Of a stretch of DNA of 64,000 nucleotides, positions 8,849 through 16,697 are shown piece by piece. Position 1 is the first letter of the stretch, and the number at the start of each line of letters is the position of its first letter. Below the pieces are notes generated by a model. The model was not told the DNA's origin and did no database searches. It saw only the letters and a list, made by a program, of their open reading frames with translations. Source of the stretch: an uncultured Clostridia bacterium (GTDB taxonomy: Bacteria; Bacillota; Clostridia; Lachnospirales; Anaerotignaceae); NCBI GenBank assembly GCA_910586765.1, contig CAJUJJ010000016.1, forward strand, positions 1-64,000. The letters run 5' to 3'. The translations under genes were made by a program, and so were the position numbers.

Positions 8849-9070
8849 TTGAAAACATTAAAAGAAGTAAAAGTAGGAGAAACTGTCATTGTATTAAAAT
8901 TAATAGGAAATGGTGCAGTAAAGAGAAGAATTATGGATATGGGCATCACAAAAGGTACAGAAATATTTGTAAGAAAAGTAGCACCATTAGGTGACCCCAT
9001 AGAAATAAAAGTAAGAGGATATGAACTTTCACTAAGAAAAGCAGATGCAGAAATGATTTTAATTGCATAG
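8849..9070 (+). CDS. feoA: FeoA-family SH3-like protein, second copy
   Basis: A 73-residue FeoA-domain protein with a textbook core: VLKLIGNGAVKRRIMDMGITKGTEIFVRKVAPLGDPIEIKVRGYELSLRKADAEMIL. This copy keeps the conserved R-R-x-x-D-M-G, APLGDP and GYELSLRK blocks of classical FeoA and is closer to the family consensus than the copy 13 bases upstream. It begins at TTG 8849, with AGGAGAGG about eight bases before it. feoB follows after 20 bases. Confidence 0.93.
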   Translation: MKTLKEVKVGETVIVLKLIGNGAVKRRIMDMGITKGTEIFVRKVAPLGDPIEIKVRGYELSLRKADAEMILIA

Positions 9071-9090
9071 TATAGAAAGGGGAGGATATA

Positions 9091-11229
9091 ATGGCTATTA
9101 ATATAGCACTTGCAGGAAATCCAAATTGCGGAAAAACAACAATGTTTAATGATTTAACAGGAAGTTCTCAATATGTAGGAAATTGGCCAGGAGTGACTGT
9201 AGAAAAAAAAGAGGGGTTATTAAAAGGATATAAAGATGTTAATATTATTGATTTACCAGGTATTTATTCTCTTTCTCCTTATACATTAGAAGAAGTAGTA
9301 ACAAGAGATTATATCATTAATGAACGTCCAGATGTTATATTAAATTTAGTAGATGCTTCTAATATTGAAAGAAATCTTTATTTAACAACACAATTATTAG
9401 AAATGGGAATACCTGTTGTCATTGCTATGAATATGATGGACATTGTAAAAAAACGTGGTGACATTATTAATATTTCAGAATTAAGTAAAGTACTTGGTTG
9501 TGAAATTGTAGAAACATCTGCATTAAAAGGACAGGGAACTATGGAAGCAGCAAAAGCAGCATTAAAAGCAGTAGAACAAGAAATAAAGCCTGTTAAAAAA
9601 GTTTTTCAGCAAAATATAGAAAAGGCTTTACAAGATATAACGTCAATTATTAAAGATGCTACAAATAAACAACAACTAAGATGGTTTTCTATAAAAATAT
9701 TTGAAAGAGACGAAAAAATATTAAATAGATTTCAATTTAGTAATGATATAATAGAAAAACTAGAAGGTATTATTTCTGAATGTGAAAATAGCTTAGATGA
9801 TGATAGTGAGAGTATTATTACAAATGAAAGATACGAATACATAAATAGCTTCATTAAAAAATTTGTAACAAGGAAAAATACAAATAATATGACAATATCC
9901 GATAAAATTGACCGTTTTGTTACAAATAGACTTTTTGCATTACCATTTTTTGCAGTAGTAATGTGGTTAGTATATTATATTTCAGTTTCTACAGTAGGAA
10001 CAATAGCGACAGATTGGACAAATGATATATTGGTTGGAGAGATTATACAAAAAAATGTAGCTACATTTTTAGAAAATATAGGAACAGTAGAATGGCTTCA
10101 AGGTTTAATTGTTGATGGTATTATAGGTGGTGTAGGGGCAGTTATTGGATTTTTGCCACAAATGCTTGTATTATTCTTTTTCCTTTCTATATTAGAAGAT
10201 TGTGGCTATATGGCACGTATTGCATTTATTATGGATAGAATTTTCAGAAAATTTGGTCTATCAGGAAAATCTTTTATACCGATGTTAATTGGAACAGGTT
10301 GTGGTGTTCCTGGTGTAATGGCTTCTCGAACAATCGAAAATGAAAAAGACAGAAAAATGACAATTATGACAACAACATTTATTCCTTGTGGAGCAAAATT
10401 ACCTATTATTGCATTAATTGCAGGTGCCTTATTTTCAGAAAGCCATTGGGTTGCTCCTTCTGCTTATTTTATTGGAATAGGGGCTATTATTTTTTCTGGT
10501 ATTTTATTAAAGAAAACAGTATTATTTGCTGGTGAGCCTGCACCTTTTGTTATGGAACTACCACCTTATCACATACCATCAGTAAAAGGTGTATTTATTC
10601 ATATGTGGGATAGGGGAAAATCATTTATAAAAAAAGCAGGTACAATTATATTTGTTGCTTGTGGTGTAATTTGGTTTTTACAGTCATTTAACTGGTCTTT
10701 ACAAATGGTAGATGCAAGTGAATCTATACTAGCATCTATTGGAAATTTAATTGCACCTTTGTTTAAACCTTTAGGCTGGGGGAATTGGAAAGCAGCTGTA
10801 GCAACTATAACAGGACTAGTAGCAAAAGAAAATGTTGTTGGTACATTTGGTGTATTATATGGTATAGGAGAAGTTACAGAAGACGGTGCCGAAATTTGGA
10901 CAAATTTACAAGGTACTTTTACTCAAGTATCTGCTTATTCCTTTTTAGCATTTAATCTATTATGTGCACCTTGCTTTGCTGCTATTGGAGCTATCAAAAG
11001 AGAAATGGGTAACTGGAAGTGGACATTAATTGCAGTAGGATACCAAACAGGTTTAGCCTATATTGTTTCGTTATTAATTAATGTACTAGGTAATACATTA
11101 TTATATGGTGCAAGTCCTATACCAGCAATAATTTGTATTGTAGCAATAATTATTGTTATTTCAATAATTTGCATTAAGAGTAAGAAAGAAAATTTCATAC
11201 ATAAAAATCTAGTACAAACAATAAAATAA
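9091..11229 (+). CDS. feoB: Ferrous iron transport protein B (GTPase transporter)
   Basis: Inner-membrane Fe2+ importer with a cytosolic G domain. G1 is GNPNCGKTT (residues 9-17), G3 DLPG near 52, G4 NMMD near 115 and a G5-like SALKG. A cytosolic helical region spans about 170-280, then membrane segments from about 290 to the C-terminus, including the two inverted Gate-type regions (IPMLIGTGCGVPGVMASRTIEN, FIPCGAKLPIIALIAGALF) and the second G-A-x-x-KE/NVVGTFG block. At 712 residues it is full length. The operon feoA-feoA-feoB-small peptide is typical of Firmicutes; regulation is probably by iron through the upstream palindromes. Confidence 0.97.
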   Translation: MAINIALAGNPNCGKTTMFNDLTGSSQYVGNWPGVTVEKKEGLLKGYKDVNIIDLPGIYSLSPYTLEEVVTRDYIINERPDVILNLVDASNIERNLYLTTQLLEMGIPVVIAMNMMDIVKKRGDIINISELSKVLGCEIVETSALKGQGTMEAAKAALKAVEQEIKPVKKVFQQNIEKALQDITSIIKDATNKQQLRWFSIKIFERDEKILNRFQFSNDIIEKLEGIISECENSLDDDSESIITNERYEYINSFIKKFVTRKNTNNMTISDKIDRFVTNRLFALPFFAVVMWLVYYISVSTVGTIATDWTNDILVGEIIQKNVATFLENIGTVEWLQGLIVDGIIGGVGAVIGFLPQMLVLFFFLSILEDCGYMARIAFIMDRIFRKFGLSGKSFIPMLIGTGCGVPGVMASRTIENEKDRKMTIMTTTFIPCGAKLPIIALIAGALFSESHWVAPSAYFIGIGAIIFSGILLKKTVLFAGEPAPFVMELPPYHIPSVKGVFIHMWDRGKSFIKKAGTIIFVACGVIWFLQSFNWSLQMVDASESILASIGNLIAPLFKPLGWGNWKAAVATITGLVAKENVVGTFGVLYGIGEVTEDGAEIWTNLQGTFTQVSAYSFLAFNLLCAPCFAAIGAIKREMGNWKWTLIAVGYQTGLAYIVSLLINVLGNTLLYGASPIPAIICIVAIIIVISIICIKSKKENFIHKNLVQTIK

Positions 11230-11247
11230 GAAAGGAGAAGAATATTA

Positions 11248-11388
11248 TTGGCTAACATAATAATAGGAAGTATCGTATTTATTCTTGCAGTTCTAGCAAT
11301 AAAAACTATTATTAAAAGCAAAGGCACTTGTAGTTGCGGTAGCAACAACTGCCATTGTTGTAATAATCATTGTCAAGACAAAAAATAA
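11248..11388 (+). CDS. FeoB-associated Cys-rich membrane peptide
   Basis: A 46-codon gene starting with TTG at 11248, with AAAGGAGA 8-10 bases upstream. It encodes one membrane helix (residues 3-21), a short basic linker and a tail holding six cysteines and two histidines in a CSCGSNNCHCCNNHC pattern. This is the layout of the FeoB-associated Cys-rich membrane proteins found directly after feoB in many Firmicutes. A role in handing over or sensing iron at the membrane is assumed for the family but not shown here. The terminator follows after about 30 bases. Confidence 0.85.
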   Translation: MANIIIGSIVFILAVLAIKTIIKSKGTCSCGSNNCHCCNNHCQDKK

Positions 11389-11420
11389 AATTTAATTTTA
11401 GTATTCTTTAAATTATATTT

Positions 11421-11459
11421 AAAAAGACCATAATCTAAAAACGATAATGGTCTTTTTTT
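11421..11459. terminator. Bidirectional terminator between feo and the CAP-domain gene
   Basis: AAAAGACCAT (from 11423) pairs with ATGGTCTTTT (ending 11456). A run of T follows on the plus side and a run of A precedes on the other, so it can serve both convergent genes. Confidence 0.85.
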
Positions 11460-11465
11460 ATACTA

Positions 11466-12773
11466 TTAAAATGTAAATACAACTGTAGGTTCTTTATTTT
11501 CCTCTTTTTGTTTTGTTTGATTTAATTTTTCAGTATCTTTTTCAACAAAGTTTTGACCAGAGTAATAGTTATATATAGAACCTTCTTTATATATAGAAGA
11601 AATACCCACATGAGTAAAATTTTCTCTTAACATATTAACACGATGACCTAATGAGTTAACCCATAAATTAAATGTATCTATCGCTAACTTACGTCCAGCT
11701 ACAATATTTTCTCCCCATGCAACAGTATCTTGTATGCCTGTTGCTAAAATTCTATCCTTATGAGTTGTGCCATCTAAAGAATTATGTGCAAAATACCCCT
11801 TTTCTGCCATATCAATACAATGTGCTTGAGAAGATTGAACTAGTAAATTATCCCATTCTAAAATTGGTATTCCATAATTCGTTCTAAATGTATTTAAAAT
11901 ATCAAAGTTTTCTTTAGCTTGTACATCTAAAAATTCTTGAGAATTATTAATTTCTTCATTTTGATAGGGAAGAAGAACTACTAAAACAGCATATATTTTA
12001 TTGTCATTATTACTATCTTTATAAATTTTAATTTGCTTATCATCACTTTCGTTATCATAATCATAAATGGTATCATATTTTATTTCATCATTTAACACAA
12101 ATCCCTTTGTATTTGTATAATAACCAACAACTATATTATCTTTTATTGCAACCATAATAAACCTAGAGTAATCTTTATTATAAATATACCAATCTAAATT
12201 ATATATACTTTTTTCAATACGACCTGGCTCTCCAAAGTTTTCTTTTAATTCTGAAATTTTCTGTCCTGTATAAATTTTTTTACCCGCTAATAATAGTTCT
12301 ATTCTTTCTAAATTATTATTATCCTGTTGTTCATTTGTTGTAATAAATACTGTTTTAGAAATATCATCCCATAAAACATCTGCTCCTACACTTTCAGCAA
12401 TAAAACGAATTGGTACAAATGTTTTATCTTCTATAATAGTTGGAGCAGCATTTAATAATATTGTATTATTATTTTTTGACTTAACAGTAACGTTATCTAT
12501 CTCCAATGTGTATGTATCATTTATTCCATATACATCAATGGTTTTTGTATTCTCATTCCATTTTATAGTAACATCTAACGCATCACTAATATCACGTAGT
12601 GGAACTAAAGTATTATTTTCTATAATTTGAGGAGAGCAACTCATTTCTAATTGATTACCATTAACTTTTACAAAAATGTCATTTTTTGATATATTATTAG
12701 CATAAACTGAAGCAGTTCCTAATGAAAAAATAACAGATAAAATGCAAAAAAAATACTTTAATTTATAGTTCAA
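11466..12773 (-). CDS. Secreted protein with copper-amine-oxidase-N-like domain and CAP (SCP/PR-1) domain
   Basis: A 435-residue exported protein. Residues 1-25 form a signal peptide ending near SVYA-N. About 30-140 are copper-amine-oxidase N-terminal-like repeats (PLRDISDALDVTIKWNENTKTIDV and PIRFIAESVGADVLWDDISKTVFI), which in Firmicutes act as cell-surface modules. A middle CAP-associated segment (about 155-270) is followed by a CAP domain (about 285-415) with AHCIDMAEKGYFAHNS, AWGENIV and LWVNSLGHRVNML. The CAP cavity His and Glu residues are present. The start is TTG, with AAGGAGG upstream. Function unknown; related proteins are cell-wall or spore associated. It is transcribed alone from a promoter overlapping that of the HD gene. 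Confidence 0.88.
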   Translation of the reverse strand: MNYKLKYFFCILSVIFSLGTASVYANNISKNDIFVKVNGNQLEMSCSPQIIENNTLVPLRDISDALDVTIKWNENTKTIDVYGINDTYTLEIDNVTVKSKNNNTILLNAAPTIIEDKTFVPIRFIAESVGADVLWDDISKTVFITTNEQQDNNNLERIELLLAGKKIYTGQKISELKENFGEPGRIEKSIYNLDWYIYNKDYSRFIMVAIKDNIVVGYYTNTKGFVLNDEIKYDTIYDYDNESDDKQIKIYKDSNNDNKIYAVLVVLLPYQNEEINNSQEFLDVQAKENFDILNTFRTNYGIPILEWDNLLVQSSQAHCIDMAEKGYFAHNSLDGTTHKDRILATGIQDTVAWGENIVAGRKLAIDTFNLWVNSLGHRVNMLRENFTHVGISSIYKEGSIYNYYSGQNFVEKDTEKLNQTKQKEENKEPTVVFTF

Positions 12774-12787
12774 TGTAAAAAACCTCC

Positions 12788-12837
12788 TTGTTATAATTTA
12801 ATAAAAATATTATAATATACTTTAATATATTTATCAA
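12788..12837. promoter_or_regulatory. Overlapping divergent promoters sharing one -10 region
   Basis: Plus strand: TTGTTA (12788-12793), 17 bases, TATAAT (12811-12816) toward the HD gene. Minus strand: TTGATA (complement of 12832-12837), 17 bases, TATAAT (complement of 12809-12814) toward the CAP gene. The two -10 boxes overlap by four bases, so polymerase can occupy only one at a time. Confidence 0.7.
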
Positions 12838-12874
12838 TAGAAGGTATTATTTTTTAAGAAAGGAATATAAAGGT

Positions 12875-13471
12875 ATGAATAAACAAGAACGTTTAGAAAA
12901 ACAAATGGAATTTATACTAGAGTTAGATAAAATTAAAAGCATCACGAGACAAACTTATTTAGCTAATACAACAAGAAAAGAAAATGATGCAGAACATTCT
13001 TGGCATTTAGCGATTATGGCAATTATTTTAGAAGAATATTTTGATAAAGACATTAATTTACTAAAAGTAATAAAGATGGTTTTAATACATGATATCGTAG
13101 AAATTGATGCAGGCGATACTTTTTGTTATGATATAAAAGCAAATGAAGATAAACTATTAAGAGAACAAAAAGCTGCTGAACGCATTTACAATATATTGCC
13201 AGAAAATCAAGCTAAAGAATATAAATTATTATGGTATGAATTTGAAGAAGGACAAACAAAAGAAGCTATTTTTGCAAATATTTTAGATAGACTACAGCCA
13301 ATTATATTAAATTTTAAAACAAATGGACTATTATGGATTGAAAACAACATTTCTCAACAACAAGTTTTAAAAAGAAATGAAAATACATTAACAAATGGAC
13401 CAAAAGAAATTTCAAATTATCTTTTAACACTTTTAAATAGAGCTGTAGAGTTAGGATATTTAAAAAAATAG
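12875..13471 (+). CDS. HD-domain phosphohydrolase, YfbR/5'-deoxynucleotidase-like
   Basis: A 198-residue cytosolic HD-fold hydrolase. The metal-binding set is visible: NDAEHSWHLA near residues 38-45, LIHDIVEIDAGD near 71-81 with the His72-Asp73 pair, and a distal Asp in FANILDRLQPII. The size and the E-N-D-A-E-H-S-W-H motif match the HD_3/YfbR group, which removes phosphate from nucleoside monophosphates. The substrate cannot be read from the sequence. Its ATG follows an AAAGGAATA site. It ends at two strong hairpins facing purD. Confidence 0.85.
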   Translation: MNKQERLEKQMEFILELDKIKSITRQTYLANTTRKENDAEHSWHLAIMAIILEEYFDKDINLLKVIKMVLIHDIVEIDAGDTFCYDIKANEDKLLREQKAAERIYNILPENQAKEYKLLWYEFEEGQTKEAIFANILDRLQPIILNFKTNGLLWIENNISQQQVLKRNENTLTNGPKEISNYLLTLLNRAVELGYLKK

Positions 13472-13492
13472 GGGAGGTATAAATGTAAAAAG

Positions 13493-13546
13493 TGTGTCAT
13501 ATAATTATGCGTAAAAAAAATATTTTACGCATAATTATATGACACA
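13493..13546. terminator. 24-bp perfect hairpin between convergent genes
   Basis: A 24-base perfect inverted repeat (13493-13516 with 13523-13546) with a 6-base A/T loop. It is unusually long for a terminator. It begins with TGTGTCAT and ends with ATGACACA, so it also looks like a palindromic mobile-repeat unit. Confidence 0.75.
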
Positions 13547-13547
13547 A

Positions 13548-13584
13548 AATAAACATATATGCAAAATCTACATATATGTTTATT
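13548..13584. terminator. Second tandem hairpin, terminator of purD
   Basis: A 14-bp perfect inverted repeat (13548-13561 with 13571-13584), a 9-base loop, immediately after the first hairpin and about 7 bases beyond the purD stop codon. Confidence 0.7.
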
Positions 13585-13590
13585 TCAATT

Positions 13591-14859
13591 TTATTTATAG
13601 TTTTTTTTACCAATATCTGTTCTAAAGTGCTTTTTATTAAAATCCACAAGTTCTACACTTTCATAAGCAGTTTTAATTGCTTCATCAATAGTATTTCCAA
13701 TACCAGTAATGCCAAGTACACGACCTCCAGAAGTTACAATTCTTTCATCTTTTTTAGCTGTACCTGAATGAAACACAATGGTATCTTTCTTTTTAGAAAC
13801 TTCTTCTAAACCTGAAATTTCATATCCTTTATCATAAGAAATTGGATATCCTCCGCTTGCTAGTATAACACAAACTGCTGCATTATCATACCATTCAATA
13901 TTAAGTTTATCTAACGTTCCATTTGTACAAGCTAACATAATTTGTAATAAATCTGTTTTTAGTCTTGGTAATATAACTTGTGTTTCAGGATCACCAAAAC
14001 GTGCATTATACTCAATTACTTTCATACCATTTTTTGTATACATTAATCCAAAATAAATAATACCTACAAAAGGTCTATCTTCTTTTATCATTGCATCTAC
14101 AGTTGGTTGGAATATTGTTTTCATACATTCTTCAGCCATTTGTTCTGTATAAAACTTACTTGGTGAGAATGTACCCATACCACCAGTATTTAGTCCTTCA
14201 TCATTATCATAAGCTCTTTTATGATCTTGTGCACTTACCATAGGTACAATTGTTTTACCATCACAAAACGATAATATAGAAACTTCTGGTCCTTCTAAAA
14301 ATTCTTCTATTACAACAGTATTTCCTGCAGAACCAAATTTATGATCCTGCATCATTTCTTTCAGTCCTTGATGTGCTTCTTCTATCGTTCTACAAATCAA
14401 AACACCTTTCCCTAATGCTAAACCATCTGCCTTTAATACAATAGGCATACTCTGTTTTTCCAAATATTCTTTTGCTGCTTCATAAGAATTAAATGTTTCG
14501 TAATTTGCTGTTGGAATATTATATTTTTTCATTAAATTTTTTGAAAATGCTTTGCTACTTTCCAATATAGCAGCGTTTTGCTTTGGACCAAACACTTTTA
14601 ACTGCTCTCTCTCAAAAGCATCTACAATCCCCCCAGCTAATGGGTCATCCATACCAATAATTGTATAATCAATATTATTTTCTTTTACAAAATCAATTAA
14701 TTTATTAAACTCCATTACACCAATAGGAACACATTCTGCTAATTCAGAAATTCCAGCATTTCCAGGTGCACAATAAATTTTATCTACAAGAGGACTTTGT
14801 TTTATTTTCCATATAATTGCATGCTCTCTGCCGCCGCCGCCTACAACTAGAATTTTCAT
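13591..14859 (-). CDS. purD: Phosphoribosylamine-glycine ligase
   Basis: Joins phosphoribosylamine and glycine with ATP to give GAR, the second step of purine synthesis. A 422-residue ATP-grasp enzyme: the N-terminal VGGGGREHAI opens the Rossmann-like domain, PIVLKADGLALGKGV and EEFLEGPEVSILSF are the ATP-grasp lid and central strands, NTGGMGTFSPS and YNARFGDPETQ(V)ILPRL are the signature PurD blocks. Last gene of purM-purN-purD, 20 bases after purN. The ATG follows a GGAGGAAAATG site. Confidence 0.97.
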   Translation of the reverse strand: MKILVVGGGGREHAIIWKIKQSPLVDKIYCAPGNAGISELAECVPIGVMEFNKLIDFVKENNIDYTIIGMDDPLAGGIVDAFEREQLKVFGPKQNAAILESSKAFSKNLMKKYNIPTANYETFNSYEAAKEYLEKQSMPIVLKADGLALGKGVLICRTIEEAHQGLKEMMQDHKFGSAGNTVVIEEFLEGPEVSILSFCDGKTIVPMVSAQDHKRAYDNDEGLNTGGMGTFSPSKFYTEQMAEECMKTIFQPTVDAMIKEDRPFVGIIYFGLMYTKNGMKVIEYNARFGDPETQVILPRLKTDLLQIMLACTNGTLDKLNIEWYDNAAVCVILASGGYPISYDKGYEISGLEEVSKKKDTIVFHSGTAKKDERIVTSGGRVLGITGIGNTIDEAIKTAYESVELVDFNKKHFRTDIGKKNYK

Positions 14860-14879
14860 TTTTCATTTTCCTCCTAAAA

Positions 14880-15503
14880 TTAAAGTATTTTAACATGATT
14901 TCCAATCACTTTTAAACGATTATGTGCAAATAATTGTATCACATTAGGTAATATTTCCCATTCTGCTTCTTCCATTACCCTTTTTTGTAATTGTTCTGGT
15001 GTATCATCTTCCAAAACGGTAACAGGCTTTTGCATAATAATAGGACCACCATCAGTTTCTTCTGTTACAAAATGTACTGTTGCACCAGTTACTTTCACAC
15101 CTTTTTCTAATACAGCCTCATGAACTTTTAAACCATAATAACCATTTCCACAAAATGAAGGGATTAAAGATGGATGAATATTTATAATTTTATTTTCAAA
15201 TTCCTTAATAAATAAAGAACCAATTACAACCATAAATCCAGCCATAACAACAAGTTCTACTTGTTTACTTCTCATATGCTCTATAAGTGATTTTTGATAT
15301 AATATATCTGTTTCATAGTCTTTTTTTCTAATACAAACAGCATCAATGTTATGCTTTTTTGCTCGTTCTAATGCATAAGCATTTGGATTAGAACTAACTA
15401 AAGTAACAATCTTTGTATCTTTTAATTTTTCTGACTCAATAGCATTAATAATAGCTTGAAAATTTGTTCCTCCACCAGAAACTAAAACACCTACTTTAAG
15501 CAT
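14880..15503 (-). CDS. purN: Phosphoribosylglycinamide formyltransferase
   Basis: Transfers a formyl group from 10-formyl-tetrahydrofolate to GAR. The 207-residue protein has the N-terminal [13 protein letters not shown] loop, the catalytic segment [10 protein letters not shown] with its Asn and His, and the later [13 protein letters not shown] block with the catalytic Asp. It starts inside the last codons of purM (13-base overlap), implying coupled translation. Confidence 0.97.
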   Translation of the reverse strand: MLKVGVLVSGGGTNFQAIINAIESEKLKDTKIVTLVSSNPNAYALERAKKHNIDAVCIRKKDYETDILYQKSLIEHMRSKQVELVVMAGFMVVIGSLFIKEFENKIINIHPSLIPSFCGNGYYGLKVHEAVLEKGVKVTGATVHFVTEETDGGPIIMQKPVTVLEDDTPEQLQKRVMEEAEWEILPNVIQLFAHNRLKVIGNHVKIL

Positions 15504-16528
15504 ATTTCTACCTCTTTTTCACTAGATATTATTTTTCCTATTATGTATCCTTCTTCTCCCATTTCATGAAGCATATTAATAACTATTTCTGCATTTTCTC
15601 TTGCGACAACACAAATCATACCTATTCCCATATTAAATGTATTATACATATTCATTCTATTAATGTCACCAGTTTTTTGCATCAAATCAAATATAGGAAG
15701 TATAGGCCACGTACCTTCTTCTATGTATGCACAAAGATTTTTTCCTTTAGGAATACACCTTGGAATATTCTCTATAAACCCACCACCAGTAATATTACTA
15801 ATTCCTTTTATTTCAACCTTCTCAATCAAATTAAGTATTTCTTTAACATAAATTTTTGTAGGTTTTAAAAGTGTTTCTCCCAATGTCTCATTTAAAGAAG
15901 TCACAAATTCCTTACAACTAGTTTCAGAAGGACGAAAAATTTTCCTAACTAAAGAATATCCATTACTATGAATACCACTAGAAGGCAATCCAATAATAAC
16001 ATCTCCTTCTACAATATTTTTACCATTAATTATCTTTTCTCTATCTACTACACCCACTGCAAAACCAGCCATATCATATTCATTTTTAGCATAAAATCCT
16101 GGCATCTCTGCTGTCTCACCACCAATTAAAGCACACCCAGCTTGACGGCACCCTTCAGCTACACCGCTTACAATTTCAGCAATTCTTTCAGGTATATTCT
16201 TTCCACAAGCAATATAATCCAAAAAGAATAAAGGTTGTGCACCATTACAAATAATATCATTAACACACATAGCAACACAATCAATACCAACTGTAGTATG
16301 TTTATCTTGTATAAAAGCTAATTTTAATTTTGTACCCACACCATCTGTTCCCGAAATAAGCACAGGTTCTTTCATTTGTAAATTTCCAAGAGAAAACATA
16401 CCGCCAAATCCACCAATATCTCCTAACACTTCTTTACGAAATGTACTCTTTACATGTTCTCGCATTAATTTTACAGACTTGTACCCTGCTTCTACATCTA
16501 CGCCTGCATCTTTATAATCAAGCCCCAT
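15491..16528 (-). CDS. purM: Phosphoribosylformylglycinamidine cyclo-ligase (AIR synthetase)
   Basis: Closes the imidazole ring of FGAM to AIR with ATP. The 345-residue protein has the family blocks YKDAGVD at the N-terminus, [63 protein letters not shown] and [13 protein letters not shown]. It leads the purM-N-D unit. An AAGGAGG-like site precedes the ATG. No PurR box or purine riboswitch was recognised in the short upstream gap. Confidence 0.97.
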   Translation of the reverse strand: MGLDYKDAGVDVEAGYKSVKLMREHVKSTFRKEVLGDIGGFGGMFSLGNLQMKEPVLISGTDGVGTKLKLAFIQDKHTTVGIDCVAMCVNDIICNGAQPLFFLDYIACGKNIPERIAEIVSGVAEGCRQAGCALIGGETAEMPGFYAKNEYDMAGFAVGVVDREKIINGKNIVEGDVIIGLPSSGIHSNGYSLVRKIFRPSETSCKEFVTSLNETLGETLLKPTKIYVKEILNLIEKVEIKGISNITGGGFIENIPRCIPKGKNLCAYIEEGTWPILPIFDLMQKTGDINRMNMYNTFNMGIGMICVVARENAEIVINMLHEMGEEGYIIGKIISSEKEVEICLK

Positions 16529-16576
16529 CTTTTTTCCTCCTTAACTTTTTTAATCTTTCTTCATATATAAATGCTC

Positions 16577-16613
16577 TAAAAAGTAAAACAGATTTCATCT
16601 TTGAAACCTGTTT
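16577..16613 (-). terminator. Terminator between the M16C peptidase and purM
   Basis: AAACAG-x-TTTCA (16586-16597) pairs with TGAAA-x-CTGTTT (16602-16613), with one G-U pair. Reading leftward the stem is followed by a T-rich run, as expected for termination of the peptidase transcript ahead of purM. Confidence 0.6.
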
Positions 16614-16697
16614 AAAAAATGAAACCATATCCCTACTTTTATTTATATCATAATTTACACAAAAAAGCAATAAAAACAGTATTTTCTACAAAATCAA

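Noticed and set aside
8710..9000. 96-codon minus-strand frame across the two feoA genes
   Set aside because: Antisense shadow of two well-supported FeoA genes.
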